From Liolophura sinensis (Eukaryota; Mollusca; Polyplacophora; Chitonida; Chitonidae): DNA of 64,000 nucleotides. A program made the translations under genes and the position numbers. Where the stretch lies: the NCBI RefSeq assembly GCF_032854445.1, contig NC_088298.1:1041474-1105473 (forward strand), read 5' to 3'. Below are positions 32,774 to 45,472 of this stretch, piece by piece. The first letter of the stretch is position 1, and every line of letters begins with the position of its first letter. The notes under the pieces are model-generated. The model worked only from the letters and a program-made list of their open reading frames with translations. It was not told the DNA's origin and did no database searches.

Positions 32774-33570
32774 GCCTAGATCTGCTGCGTAACCCAGGTG
32801 AGAATGGCGACTTTGAATTGTGATTCTAGTTTTAGGCTGTTATGGTGCTTGTTTTGGAGGAAACTCACAATATCAGCATGCTTGTCACTTAAGTTGTTCT
32901 CAGCACTTGCATATTTACCATTGAAATTCTTCAATCTCTATTTAGCGAATATACAGAACTGCCGTTTAAAAAGTTACCGTATATACCGATTAGTCATTAC
33001 AACCTTGTTGTGATGGTTGCTTGGTCGAATTAGGGTTTCCGTGTATTCAGCAATCTATTTCTGTCCTATATGATGGCGGGGAGACATTAGCCACTTTGTT
33101 GTTACCACCACAGGAGTTGTTACCACAGAGATATAGTATCAACGGTATATTCAAGTTACTGCCAACGTTAATGTTTGTAATAGTCGTTTTAAACAATCTT
33201 AATGAAAGATTAAGATCCGAAATTTTGTAGTTCCTTAATTGTTTTCAAAATCCAACAACACCATTGGTGTTTCAAGTTATTGGAATTAAGTCACTTTTCT
33301 CGCTCATTCATCCTTCCCTTTTTAGCGCCGTAAATCGCCGAAATCGCGTCTCCGGCCATCTAGGGTTTCAGAGCTCCCGGGGCCTAGGCGGCCCCTGGAC
33401 CCTCCCCTGTAGGGCAGGGATAATCGTCCCGGGCCTGCAGTTAGCCCCCCCACTTCTCAAATCGCTCCGCGGGCCCTGAGTATACAACACAAAATTATTC
33501 CAAATGCAACCAGGAAATCATCATCATAAAAGAAAAAAATTTTTTTCATTTTTTTTTTCACAGTAGCACC

Positions 33571-36478
33571 ATGCACCGCCCGCCAGTTTTGAAGCAGCTG
33601 GCAGCAGAGAAGGAAAATGGTATGTTCATTATTGACCTACTAAAATAGCATTCAGCATTTGTTTCAACCGTATTTTTTTTTTGCCATGCTCAATAATGTT
33701 ATGATATAATTTGCATTATTCATGGTCTTAATATTTCTACAGCCATTTTAAAATTAATTTTCAATAGACTGCCATACATCTTAATATTTTTTTCTAAATC
33801 TATTTTCTTTATTTCAGAATACCTTATTCTATTCGACGAGGACGGCAAGACAACTAGAATGTCAAAACCAAAGTTTTCTGTGCTGTCCTCGGAGATTAAA
33901 ATCTCTGTCTGCCACCTGCTTCATGGTGGGCAAAAGTATCTGGTGGAGATCCTGGCAATTGGAGGTAAATATATCATTCTTACACATAAGTAAAATGTCA
34001 TTCTCTTTATGTCAGATTATTACAATAAACATTCTCCATACTTTATAAAAACAATAACCTGGGCCAAATCTTTTCTTTTCAATGTGTAGCACCAGAAGAA
34101 CTGGATATAACAGATCAGGCCTAGCCCCAAACCCACTGGGGCCAGGCCAGTACAAAGTCCCTGGAGTCCCGACATGTGGCTTCAAGGGGATATATCTCCA
34201 TTTGGCCTGAAAGCAAGGTATCAAAAGCTCTGTTCAAGATTTGTTTAAGTTGTTCTTTAGAAACATCCTTGTTTTTTTCTGTTAGTAAACCCTTTGCTGC
34301 GTTGATGGTTACTTTATGTTTGGTTGGAACGTTTTTGAATAAAGTTATTCAGGTTGATTGATTTACATGTATTCACTTGTGTGTTCTGAACCGAAGTTTC
34401 GCCTTACCACTCTTATATCACGGATTAAAATATTGTCTACTGCAAACGTTCACTAAATGTTCAATGCAGATTATGTAAAATGAAGGTAATGCTATTCAAT
34501 ACACACGATTATAAATTTCAAAAGTGTTCTGTACATGGTTAAATGTTATTACGATCCAATGCAAATAATACTTGTAGTAACCTTTAACTTTATTTGGTTA
34601 TAATTTGCTTTTATTATTTTGTTTGCAGTTGATGGTAGAAATTGATTTTTCTGCTTTGGTTTAAGAGTGGGGGATTTGGAGGATTTGGGGGATTTAGGTT
34701 TCGTAAATGTATCAGTAGAGGGGAATAGTGGTGAGGGGATTAGTGACGACATTTTGGAAGGGGTTAGTGTAGCTGGGGGTGGTGAGGGGGTGCTAGAGGT
34801 GGGTAGTAGTCAAGTATTGGTGGGGGGTGGTCTGAATGTGGCAACAGGGGGAGTGAAGGTGTAGCGGGGGAATCTAGTGTAGGCAGTAGTGGGGAAAAAC
34901 AGGGAAGGTAGTAGTTCGGGGGAAGGGAAAGGGGAAAGGGAAAGGAAAAAGAAAGATTGCGCATGAGGTAGAAAGCGGGAGTAAAGCAAAGGTAAGGTTC
35001 AGTTTTAGTTCCTTGTAAACAAAAAGGCTGTGTTAATATTATCTGGAAATGGCCTTTGTATTATTTCCATATAACTTGTCTGTAAATGTGTATCGAAACA
35101 TGTCGTGGTAAATGTAATCTCACACTAATGATATCAGTAAAAGCAGTCCTGTTGTATAGAGAAATAGTCAACACCTGTATCAAGAATATCAAAGCATGCT
35201 GTTGTGAAATGCAAGTCCATTTTTACTAATTGCATGAAGTATGTAACTAATTATGTCTTAGTATTCATGTCATATTTTATTCTGTTTCAGATGGTTGTAT
35301 TGAGGGATGGGGATTCGGAGAGAAGTAACAGGGCCGAGGGTCACAGAGTCCCAGACTTTCCGGATATTACATGGAACAACGACCTGGTAAGAGCTGTAGA
35401 CATCTTGCACATTTATACGATTTTAGGAAATAAATCTGTACTTCTGTGATTGTAAAACGCACAGACTATTTCACATAGAACTAAGAATAGGCTTCCAGGT
35501 GATAAACTGAAATGGAATGAGTATGTATATTCAGGATTTTAATTACATAAATATTAATGTAACATTATTGTTCATGATTAGGGCAATATTGGATTAGAAT
35601 ATATTTGCCATGCCCCGAAATGAGGTTGTGTCACAAAAATAGTTTATCATGCGCCTAGTTATCATGTAGAACTTTTTGAAAACAAGAATCATTTTTAAAC
35701 AACCAAACTTCATGCTAAATTTTATACATATTTACACAAATAAATTGACGATAAAAAATTCATCTAATATCTATAGCACTGAAACAAGAAGTTAATTACC
35801 ATTACTTCTATTTTTTAAAAGTCACAACATATGAGGTACTGCATGATTATCACACAAAGAGTCCACATTTTTGCTTAATTTATTTCTTTCTTTCTGTTAA
35901 CAGGTTGATGCGTTCAAGACTGGCCAGGTCGTTGTTCGGCATGAATCTGCTCCTCAACAGAGGGATTGCTGTCAGCAGTGCCGCGCGATCCCTCAGCTGC
36001 CGGACCAGATTCTAGATATTGTTTGGTAGGAACTGGTTTCTTACACAAAAGAAATACATCGGAGGTTTGAGGGCATGCTGAAGCAAGAGCTGGCTGAAAT
36101 ACTGCCAGTGTTGCTGGAGAGACAGGCAGAAGGCAGAGTCCTTGACTCCCCACCCGCCTCTTCCTCAGCTGCCCCCCGCACTGCCTTCCACCCCTCCAGA
36201 GATGCCATCTACTGTTGGGGTGAGTGTTGCTAAGGCTTGGTGCGCACAAGGATGAGTGCCATTTTACGCATGACTTGTGCGTCATCCCGGAATTGGCAGG
36301 GAATCCACAGATTTTTGCCTCGACCTTGACCATGGCACTACTTGGGAGGGGGGGGGGGGGGAGCGAAGAGATGTCTGGTAGGGCTGTTGATGGCTCAAAG
36401 CAAGGGAAGGCAGCTTTGAGCCCTCGACGCCTGAGTGCCATCAAACAAAACGTGCTTGTGCAAGTGGCACAAATGTAA
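33571..36478 (+). pseudogene. BEN-domain-type gene, multi-exon, array unit 1
   Basis: Exon 1: 33571-33619 (MHRPPVLKQLAAEKEN, donor gtatgt). Exon 2: 33818-33964 (EYLILFDEDGKTTRMSKP, then HGGQKYLVEILAIG, acceptor atttcag, donor gtaaat), an SH3-like N-terminal module seen in BEN proteins. Possible exon 3 from 34090 (APEELDITDQA then TAG). Exon 4 about 34629-34991, acidic/Gly then Lys-rich, donor AAAG|gtaagg. Exon 5: 35291-35385. Exon 6: 35904-36220 (VDAFKTGQVVV ... RRFEGMLKQELAEILPVLLE) with one in-frame TAG. The last part, 36224-36478, reads FASTLTMALLG, EEMSGRAVDGSKQGKAALSP then RRLSAIKQNVLVQVAQM, a BEN-like helix pattern. Host-type gene, probably a pseudogene; exon 3 and the 6-to-7 link are unsure. 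Confidence 0.5.
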
Positions 36479-36711
36479 AACTGCCATTAACTGCAAACGT
36501 AGGAACCTCCTTAGAAAATCCTAGTTTGCAGTTAATATAGCTTTGGATTTTCTGCCACTTTTTCTGTTTTTATCAGAATAATCAGAATTATCTGCAAAGC
36601 AGCTCCTTTTTCCAACCCTTAGTCATTTTGGTTTCCTCTTAAGCTGCTGGAGTTTACCACATAAAAAATGTTGCAGAATCTATAAAAATAATTAAGATAT
36701 GGTATATTTCA

Positions 36712-37471
36712 GTATATGCGTCCAGTCTGACATTCCTGTACCATTCGTAGTCCGTAAAGGGCGTTCCAAGTAGATAATCTCAAGATCCATTTCCACAACA
36801 ACGTTTAACACTAACTCCCGAAGACAGAGGTATGTAAGAAATTATACAAATAAGAAATAAAGCCGGTAACACACAAGAGACAAGCGGTCATCAGTTTTCA
36901 ATGATGCCAGGCGACAATGAATATTCCAGGCATGAATTCAATATCAAAGTTCAAATTCGTAGTCCGTGAAGGAGTTCCATGTCAAATAACAATTAAACAA
37001 GTATCTCAGTCGCGCTTTAATTGCAACTGTTCATAAAGGCATCATGCTGATGTAATTAGCATGGCTACCTTTACGGCCCCTAGCCCCAGGTTAAGCGGTA
37101 TTAGATACAGTTTGAAAATGACGAGCGTTACAGACCCTAACCGATCAGATTATGATTCAAAAGTAACGGACGATTACGTCTTTCCCGTTAATATGTAAAG
37201 ATCTCATGCTACTACAGGCGCCATCTATGATGTTACAAATGACATACAAGATAGACGGTTTACACTAGGCTACCAGCGCCATCTATGTTGTTAAATACCA
37301 TGTAGGTGATAGATATGTACATAGGGATAACAGCGCCGCCTGTGTGGTTGATCACAATGCAGATCGCCAGAGATTTTGAACGCTCTGTCCATACCTGCCA
37401 ACGAGTGTTATACTCATTGTAAAATTTGAGAAACTTAGGATGATGGCGTTTGATGGAGTATCCTTGACAAT
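36712..37471. repeat. Unclassified 0.76-kb interspersed repeat, unit 1 copy
   Basis: It contains 'cgtagtccgt-aagg-gttcca' twice (near 36748 and 36958) and three spaced 'gcgccatctatg-tgtta' motifs (37220-37350). An inverted diverged copy is at 54795-55520, which defines its ends. No coding region. Solo-LTR-like features are too weak to name a family. Confidence 0.75.
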
Positions 37472-38050
37472 TCCCTCCAACAAGTTGGTTCCCTCCATAA
37501 GTTATTTTCCTCCATCAAATTGGTTTCCTATCGGTCAAGGTATTGCTGGGAAACTGCTGTTTTGGCCAATTCTTGCCTTACAGTCTCTGTCCTCTGGGGG
37601 GGGGGGGGGAAATACTCATGCTATTGATTTTTTTATTATTATATGAGATATGTATATAATTGAAATTTTTATTCACACATAGTATTGATAATAGTGCAAT
37701 ACAAATATTTAAAACCAATTGTAAAATATTTAAATTTATAAATAACTTGTTAATTATATAATACTTATTTAGAAATTGCTGTATATAGAAAATTGTTTAA
37801 CTTTTCATTTTAGTGTTTTAAATAAATTATAAATATTACAAGACTGAGTGAACTTTACTGTGTTTCTTCAGGTTATGGCCGCGTTTAAATAAAGTACACT
37901 ATTTCAAACATGGTCTTTTTCCTATATTCCCCCAATCAACATCAGTATACATATAGTTCAGCATCTATTATTGTACTTTTTTGGGGTTGAAATGCAGTGT
38001 GTAGAAATCAACATGAACTGATCTAAGATGTGTACTTTATTTACCCGTGG
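37472..38050. other. Spacer at the end of each array unit
   Basis: AT-rich with a variable G-run near 37598 (also 45019 and 52440). It ends 'tttacccgtgg' at the duplication junction. No gene is seen. The same spacer ends units 2 and 3. Confidence 0.6.
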
Positions 38051-40199
38051 CGAAGCTTACAGCCTGATATAGCTTCTTTTTTTCGCCTCAAAATCATAGC
38101 GTGTTGACGAAATTCCGACACTCGCTGATGATGAGAGCCAGCCATGTACCTCACACGGGCAAACTGCGGAGAAGACCGAGTCCACTACGGCCGGTGAGCT
38201 TTCAGAAACAACACCTGCCACCCAAAAATCTGGTCCTAATGCCGATAGTCCCCATTCGTTGGATGGTATGGCTATGCGTGAGCCAGTCTCTACTTCGCCT
38301 AACCAGCCGTCAAATTTTAATTTCCCAAACAGGATGTTCGGGAAACAGCAGCGATCTTTTCAACCTCAGTGGTTCAAAGCCTTTTCTTGGCTGCATTATC
38401 TGGAATATAATGACACTGTATTATGTCACACTTGTGTCACTGCTGACGAGCAGCGCAAACTTGGTAACGCCAAAAATGCCGAGAAGGCATTTCTCATAAA
38501 TGGATTTTCCAACTGGAAAAAAGCCCTTGAAAAATTCCGTGATCATCAGAAATCACAGTGCCACAAACTAGCTGTTCAGAGCGTTGAGTTACCACAACAA
38601 TGTGGAGATATCGGAGAGCGGTTGGATACTGCACTAGCAGCTGAAAAAAAGTGGAACCGCTCCATTTTAGTGAAGATTTTAGAGAACCTTAGGCTGATGG
38701 GGAGACAGGGGCTTTCACTGCAAGGCAGCACAGACGAAGACTCCAATTTTATACAGATTTTGAAACTCAGGGCAATCGATGACCCATCTATTTTGAAATG
38801 GTTAGAAAAAAAAAAACTGGCAAATATACCTCCCATGATATCCAAAATGAGTTACTCAAAATCATGGCCAACATCATAGTGAAAGATATTGCAACATCGA
38901 TAAAGTCTGCCTATGGCCGGGTGGAAAAATGGTGTGGCTGCTCAAATCAAGGCTCAATCAGTGAATGCACATTTCACTCACTGTCATGGACACGCACTTA
39001 GTTTGGCCGTAAAGGATACAACTAGTGGCTACAAGCTGCTACGCGATGCCATGGACACAACCAGAGAAATCTGTAAACTAATAAAGCTTTCTCCTAAACG
39101 CCAGGAAAAACTGGAACAACTCAAGGCCGAGATGCAACTGGACACACCTGGGCTCAAAGTTTTGTGTCCAACTAGATGGACAATCCGAGCTGAAAGTTAC
39201 AAACGCATCCTAGAAAACTATGATGCGCTTCAGTTAGAATGGGATGAATGTTTGGAGGGCAAACTAGATTCTGAAATGCGAGCCAGAATAATAGGCGTGA
39301 AGGCTCAAATGGAGAGTTTTGATTATTTTTTTGCATTGAACTTGGGACAGAGGATATACAGTCATACTGACAATTTGTCCAAAACGTTGCAGCAGGGCAA
39401 ACTCTCGGCAGTAGATGGTCAGCGTAACGCAGAGCTTGTCGCTAGTGTTCTACAGAATATGAGAACTGATGACAATTTCAGCGCATTCTACGCTGCTGTC
39501 AACAGCAAAGCTACTGAGCACGAAATAGCTAAACCATCGCTACCAAGAAACCGGTCGGCCCCACGTAGATTTGAAGTTGGTGAAGGCGAAGCAACGTTTC
39601 CCAGAACATGCGAAGATCGATACCGCAGGATATATTTTGAAGCGATTGACCTCTCTGTTAATGCTATCAAAAGCCGCTTTGAGCAGCCAGGGTTCAAGGC
39701 CTATGCAGAGATGGAGAGTCTGCTCATGAATTGCCTAAACGGAGAGGACTATGCGGCAGAGTTGGCTTTCGTTGAGAGAGAGTATAGTGGCCATATTGAC
39801 CTCTTCCAATTTGAGTCCCAGCTGACACTGTTCAAGGCAATGTTGCCAAATGAGACTTACGCCTGTTTTCGAGATATCTACTCAGCTTATATTCAACTCA
39901 GCCTGGGGAAAAAATTTTTGGTTTCAGAAGTTGAAGTTTTGATGAGACTCATTTTGGTCAATCCAGCCACCGATGCTGTGGGTGAAAGATCCTTTTCTAC
40001 AGCCCGTCGCTTAAAGAGCTGGCTTAGATCGTCAATGAACCAGTGTCGATTGAACAATTTGGCAATTCTGACTGTCCACAAGGAGCGCACTGATGCCATA
40101 GATTTAGTATCCGTAGCTAATCAGTTCAGCTCCTTAAATGAGAATCGAGTAGCCACTTTTGGAACCTTCAAAAAGGAAGACTTTGACAGAGCTCATTAG
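38051..40199 (+). pseudogene. hAT (ZMYM1-like) transposase relic, array unit 2
   Basis: It matches the unit 1 copy from the twelfth codon on; the original start codon and upstream region are replaced by the end of unit 1. It shares the A-run slip (near 38806) and the internal deletion. Private change: tcatggacacg near 38987 (unit 1 and 3 have gggcacg), silent or conservative in the long C-terminal frame (38913-40199). Confidence 0.9.
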
Positions 40200-40996
40200 G
40201 CCTAGATCTGCTGCGTAACCCAGGTGAGAATGGCGACTTTGAATTGTGATTCTAGTTTTAGGCTGTTATGGTGCTTGTTTTGGAGGAAACTCACAATATC
40301 AGCATGCTTGTCACTTAAGTTGTTCTCAGCACTTGCATATTTACCATTGAAATTCTTCAATCTCTATTTAGCGAATATACAGAACTGCCGTTTAAAAAGT
40401 TACCGTATATACCGATTAGTCATTACAACCTTGTTGTGATGGTTGCTTGGTCGAATTAGGGTTTCCGTGTATTCAGCAATCTATTTCTGTCCTATATGAT
40501 GGCGGGGAGACATTAGCCACTTTGTTGTTACCACCACAGGAGTTGTTACCACAGAGATATAGTATCAACGGTATATTCAAGTTACTGCCAACGTTAATGT
40601 TTGTAATAGTCGTTTTAAACAATCTTAATGAAAGATTAAGATCCGAAATTTTGTAGTTCCTTAATTGTTTTCAAAATCCAACAACACCATTGGTGTTTCA
40701 AGTTATTGGAATTAAGTCACTTTTCTCGCTCATTCATCCTTCCCTTTTTAGCGCCGTAAATCGCCGAAATCGCGTCTCCGGCCATCTAGGGTTTCAGAGC
40801 TCCCGGGGCCTAGGCGGCCCCTGGACCCTCCCCTGTAGGGCAGGGATAATCGTCCCGGGCCTGCAGTTAGCCCCCCCACTTCTCAAATCGCTCCGCGGGC
40901 CCTGAGTATACAACACAAAATTATTCCAAATGCAACCAGGAAATCATCATCATAAAAGAAAAAAATTTTTTTCATTTTTTTTTTCACAGTAGCACC

Positions 40997-43901
40997 ATGC
41001 ACCGCCCGCCAGTTTTGAAGCAGCTGGCAGCAGAGAAGGAAAATGGTATGTTCATTATTGACCTACTAAAATAGCATTCAGCATTTGTTTCAACCGTATT
41101 TTTTTTTTGCCATGCTCAATAATGTTATGATATAATTTGCATTATTCATGGTCTTAATATTTCTACAGCCATTTTAAAATTAATTTTCAATAGACTGCCA
41201 TACATCTTAATATTTTTTTCTAAATCTATTTTCTTTATTTCAGAATACCTTATTCTATTCGACGAGGACGGCAAGACAACTAGAATGTCAAAACCAAAGT
41301 TTTCTGTGCTGTCCTCGGAGATTAAAATCTCTGTCTGCCACCTGCTTCATGGTGGGCAAAAGTATCTGGTGGAGATCCTGGCAATTGGAGGTAAATATAT
41401 CATTCTTACACATAAGTAAAATGTCATTCTCTTTATGTCAGATTATTACAATAAACATTCTCCATACTTTATAAAAACAATAACCTGGGCCAAATCTTTT
41501 CTTATCAATGTGTAGCACCAGAAGAACTGGATATAACAGATCAGGCCTAGCCCCAAACCCACTGGGGCCAGGCCAGTACAAAGTCCCTGGAGTCCCGACA
41601 TGTGGCTTCAAGGGGATATATCTCCATTTGGCCTGAAAGCAAGGTATCAAAAGCTCTGTTCAAGATTTGTTTAAGTTGTTCTTTAGAAACATCCTTGTTT
41701 TTTTCTGTTAGTAAACCCTTTGCTGCGTTGATGGTTACTTTATGTTTGGTTGGAACGTTTTTGAATAAAGTTATTCAGGTTGATTGATTTACATGTATTC
41801 ACTTGTGTGTTCTGAACCGAAGTTTCGCCTTACCACTCTTATATCACGGATTAAAATATTGTCTACTGCAAACGTTCACTAAATGTTCAATGCAGATTAT
41901 GTAAAATGAAGGTAATGCTATTCAATACACACGATTATAAATTTCAAAAGTGTTCTGTACATGGTTAAATGTTATTACGATCCAATGCAAATAATACTTG
42001 TAGTAACCTTTAACTTTATTTGGTTATAATTTGCTTTTATTATTTTGTTTGCAGTTGATGGTAGAAATTGATTTTTCTGCTTTGGTTTAAGAGTGGGGGA
42101 TTTGGAGGATTTGGGGGATTTAGGTTTCGTAAATGTATCAGTAGAGGGGAATAGTGGTGAGGGGATTAGTGACGACATTTTGGAAGGGGTTAGTGTAGCT
42201 GGGGGTGGTGAGGGGGTGCTAGAGGTGGGTAGTAGTCAAGTATTGGTGGGGGGTGGTCTGAATGTGGCAACAGGGGGAGTGAAGGTGTAGCGGGGGAATC
42301 TAGTGTAGGCAGTAGTGGGGAAAAACAGGGAAGGTAGTAGTTCGGGGGAAGGGAAAGGGGAAAGGGAAAGGAAAAAGAAAGATTGCGCATGAGGTAGAAA
42401 GCGGGAGTAAAGCAAAGGTAAGGTTCAGTTTTAGTTCCTTGTAAACAAAAAGGCTGTGTTAATATTATCTGGAAATGGCCTTTGTATTATTTCCATATAA
42501 CTTGTCTGTAAATGTGTATCGAAACATGTCGTGGTAAATGTAATCTCACACTAATGATATCAGTAAAAGCAGTCCTGTTGTATAGAGAAATAGTCAACAC
42601 CTGTATCAAGAATATCAAAGCATGCTGTTGTGAAATGCAAGTCCATTTTTACTAATTGCATGAAGTATGTAACTAATTATGTCTTAGTATTCATGTCATA
42701 TTTTATTCTGTTTCAGATGGTTGTATTGAGGGATGGGGATTCGGAGAGAAGTAACAGGGCCGAGGGTCACAGAGTCCCAGACTTTCCGGATATTACATGG
42801 AACAACGACCTGGTAAGAGCTGTAGACATCTTGCACATTTATACGATTTTAGGAAATAAATCTGTACTTCTGTGATTGTAAAACGCACAGACTATTTCAC
42901 ATAGAACTAAGAATAGGCTTCCAGGTGATAAACTGAAATGGAATGAGTATGTATATTCAGGATTTTAATTACATAAATATTAATGTAACATTATTGTTCA
43001 TGATTAGGGCAATATTGGATTAGAATATATTTGCCATGCCCCGAAATGAGGTTGTGTCACAAAAATAGTTTATCATGCGCCTAGTTATCATGTAGAACTT
43101 TTTGAAAACAAGAATCATTTTTAAACAACCAAACTTCATGCTAAATTTTATACATATTTACACAAATAAATTGACGATAAAAAATTCATCTAATATCTAT
43201 AGCACTGAAACAAGAAGTTAATTACCATTACTTCTATTTTTTAAAAGTCACAACATATGAGGTACTGCATGATTATCACACAAAGAGTCCACATTTTTGC
43301 TTAATTTATTTCTTTCTTTCTGTTAACAGGTTGATGCGTTCAAGACTGGCCAGGTCGTTGTTCGGCATGAATCTGCTCCTCAACAGAGGGATTGCTGTCA
43401 GCAGTGCCGCGCGATCCCTCAGCTGCCGGACCAGATTCTAGATATTGTTTGGTAGGAACTGGTTTCTTACACAAAAGAAATACATCGGAGGTTTGAGGGC
43501 ATGCTGAAGCAAGAGCTGGCTGAAATACTGCCAGTGTTGCTGGAGAGACAGGCAGAAGGCAGAGTCCTTGACTCCCCACCCGCCTCTTCCTCAGCTGCCC
43601 CCCGCACTGCCTTCCACCCCTCCAGAGATGCCATCTACTGTTGGGGTGAGTGTTGCTAAGGCTTGGTGCGCACAAGGATGAGTGCCATTTTACGCATGAC
43701 TTGTGCGTCATCCCGGAATTGGCAGGGAATCCACAGATTTTTGCCTCGACCTTGACCATGGCACTACTTGGGAGGGGGGGGGGGGGCGAAGAGATGTCTG
43801 GTAGGGCTGTTGATGGCTCAAAGCAAGGGAAGGCAGCTTTGAGCCCTCGACGCCTGAGTGCCATCAAACAAAACGTGCTTGTGCAAGTGGCACAAATGTA
43901 A
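40997..43901 (+). pseudogene. BEN-domain-type gene relic, array unit 2
   Basis: It has the same exons and splice sites as unit 1, shifted by 7,426 bases. The G-run in the BEN exon is three bases shorter than in unit 1, so the frame through LLGRGGGG to EEMSGRAV is kept. Exon 6 carries the same in-frame TAG. Confidence 0.48.
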
Positions 43902-44134
43902 AACTGCCATTAACTGCAAACGTAGGAACCTCCTTAGAAAATCCTAGTTTGCAGTTAATATAGCTTTGGATTTTCTGCCACTTTTTCTGTTTTTATCAGA
44001 ATAATCAGAATTATCTGCAAAGCAGCTCCTTTTTCCAACCCTTAGTCATTTTGGTTTCCTCTTAAGCTGCTGGAGTTTACCACATAAAAAATGTTGCAGA
44101 ATCTATAAAAATAATTAAGATATGGTATATTTCA

Positions 44135-44894
44135 GTATATGCGTCCAGTCTGACATTCCTGTACCATTCGTAGTCCGTAAAGGGCGTTCCAAGTAGATAA
44201 TCTCAAGATCCATTTCCACAACAACGTTTAACACTAACTCCCGAAGACAGAGGTATGTAAGAAATTATACAAATAAGAAATAAAGCCGGTAACACACAAG
44301 AGACAAGCGGTCATCAGTTTTCAATGATGCCAGGCGACAATGAATATTCCAGGCATGAATTCAATATCAAAGTTCAAATTCGTAGTCCGTGAAGGAGTTC
44401 CATGTCAAATAACAATTAAACAAGTATCTCAGTCGCGCTTTAATTGCAACTGTTCATAAAGGCATCATGCTGATGTAATTAGCATGGCTACCTTTACGGC
44501 CCCTAGCCCCAGGTTAAGCGGTATTAGATACAGTTTGAAAATGACGAGCGTTACAGACCCTAACCGATCAGATTATGATTCAAAAGTAACGGACGATTAC
44601 GTCTTTCCCGTTAATATGTAAAGATCTCATGCTACTACAGGCGCCATCTATGATGTTACAAATGACATACAAGATAGACGGTTTACACTAGGCTACCAGC
44701 GCCATCTATGTTGTTAAATACCATGTAGGTGATAGATATGTACATAGGGATAACAGCGCCGCCTGTGTGGTTGATCACAATGCAGATCGCCAGAGATTTT
44801 GAACGCTCTGTCCATACCTGCCAACGAGTGTTATACTCATTGTAAAATTTGAGAAACTTAGGATGATGGCGTTTGATGGAGTATCCTTGACAAT
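44135..44894. repeat. Unclassified 0.76-kb repeat, unit 2 copy
   Basis: Essentially identical to 36712-37471, carried along by the tandem duplication. Confidence 0.75.
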
Positions 44895-45472
44895 TCCCTC
44901 CAACAAGTTGGTTCCCTCCATAAGTTATTTTCCTCCATCAAATTGGTTTCCTATCGGTCAAGGTATTGCTGGGAAACTGCTGTTTTGGCCAATTCTTGCC
45001 TTACAGTCTCTGTCCTCTGGGGGGGGGGGGGTAATACTCATGCTATTGATTTTTTTATTATTATATGAGATATGTATATAATTGAAATTTTTATTCACAC
45101 ATAGTATTGATAATAGTGCAATACAAATATTTAAAACCAATTGTAAAATATTTACATTTATAAATAACTTGTTAATTATATAATACTTATTTAGAAATTG
45201 CTGTATATAGAAAATTGTTTAACTTTTCATTTTAGTGTTTTAAATAAATTATAAATATTACAAGACTGAGTGAACTTTACTGTGTTTCTTCAGGTTATGG
45301 CCGCGTTTAAATAAAGTACACTATTTCAAACATGGTCTTTTTCCTATATTCCCCCAATCAACATCAGTATACATATAGTTCAGCATCTATTATTGTACTT
45401 TTTTGGGGTTGAAATGCAGTGTGTAGAAATCAACATGAACTGATCTAAGATGTGTACTTTATTTACCCGTGG

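Noticed and set aside
29940-33480. Terminal inverted repeats of the hAT in array unit 1
   Set aside because: Candidates (CAG...CGCGGA near 29947 or CAGGGCC near 30103 against the region near 33470) match only briefly and show no 8-bp target duplication.
34549-34964. Ser/Pro-rich minus-strand ORFs in each array unit
   Set aside because: They are antisense shadows of the G-rich exon 4 of the BEN-type gene.
36712-37471. Solo LTR
   Set aside because: No TG...CA ends with a target duplication could be fixed, and internal short repeats are also found in other repeat types; left unclassified.
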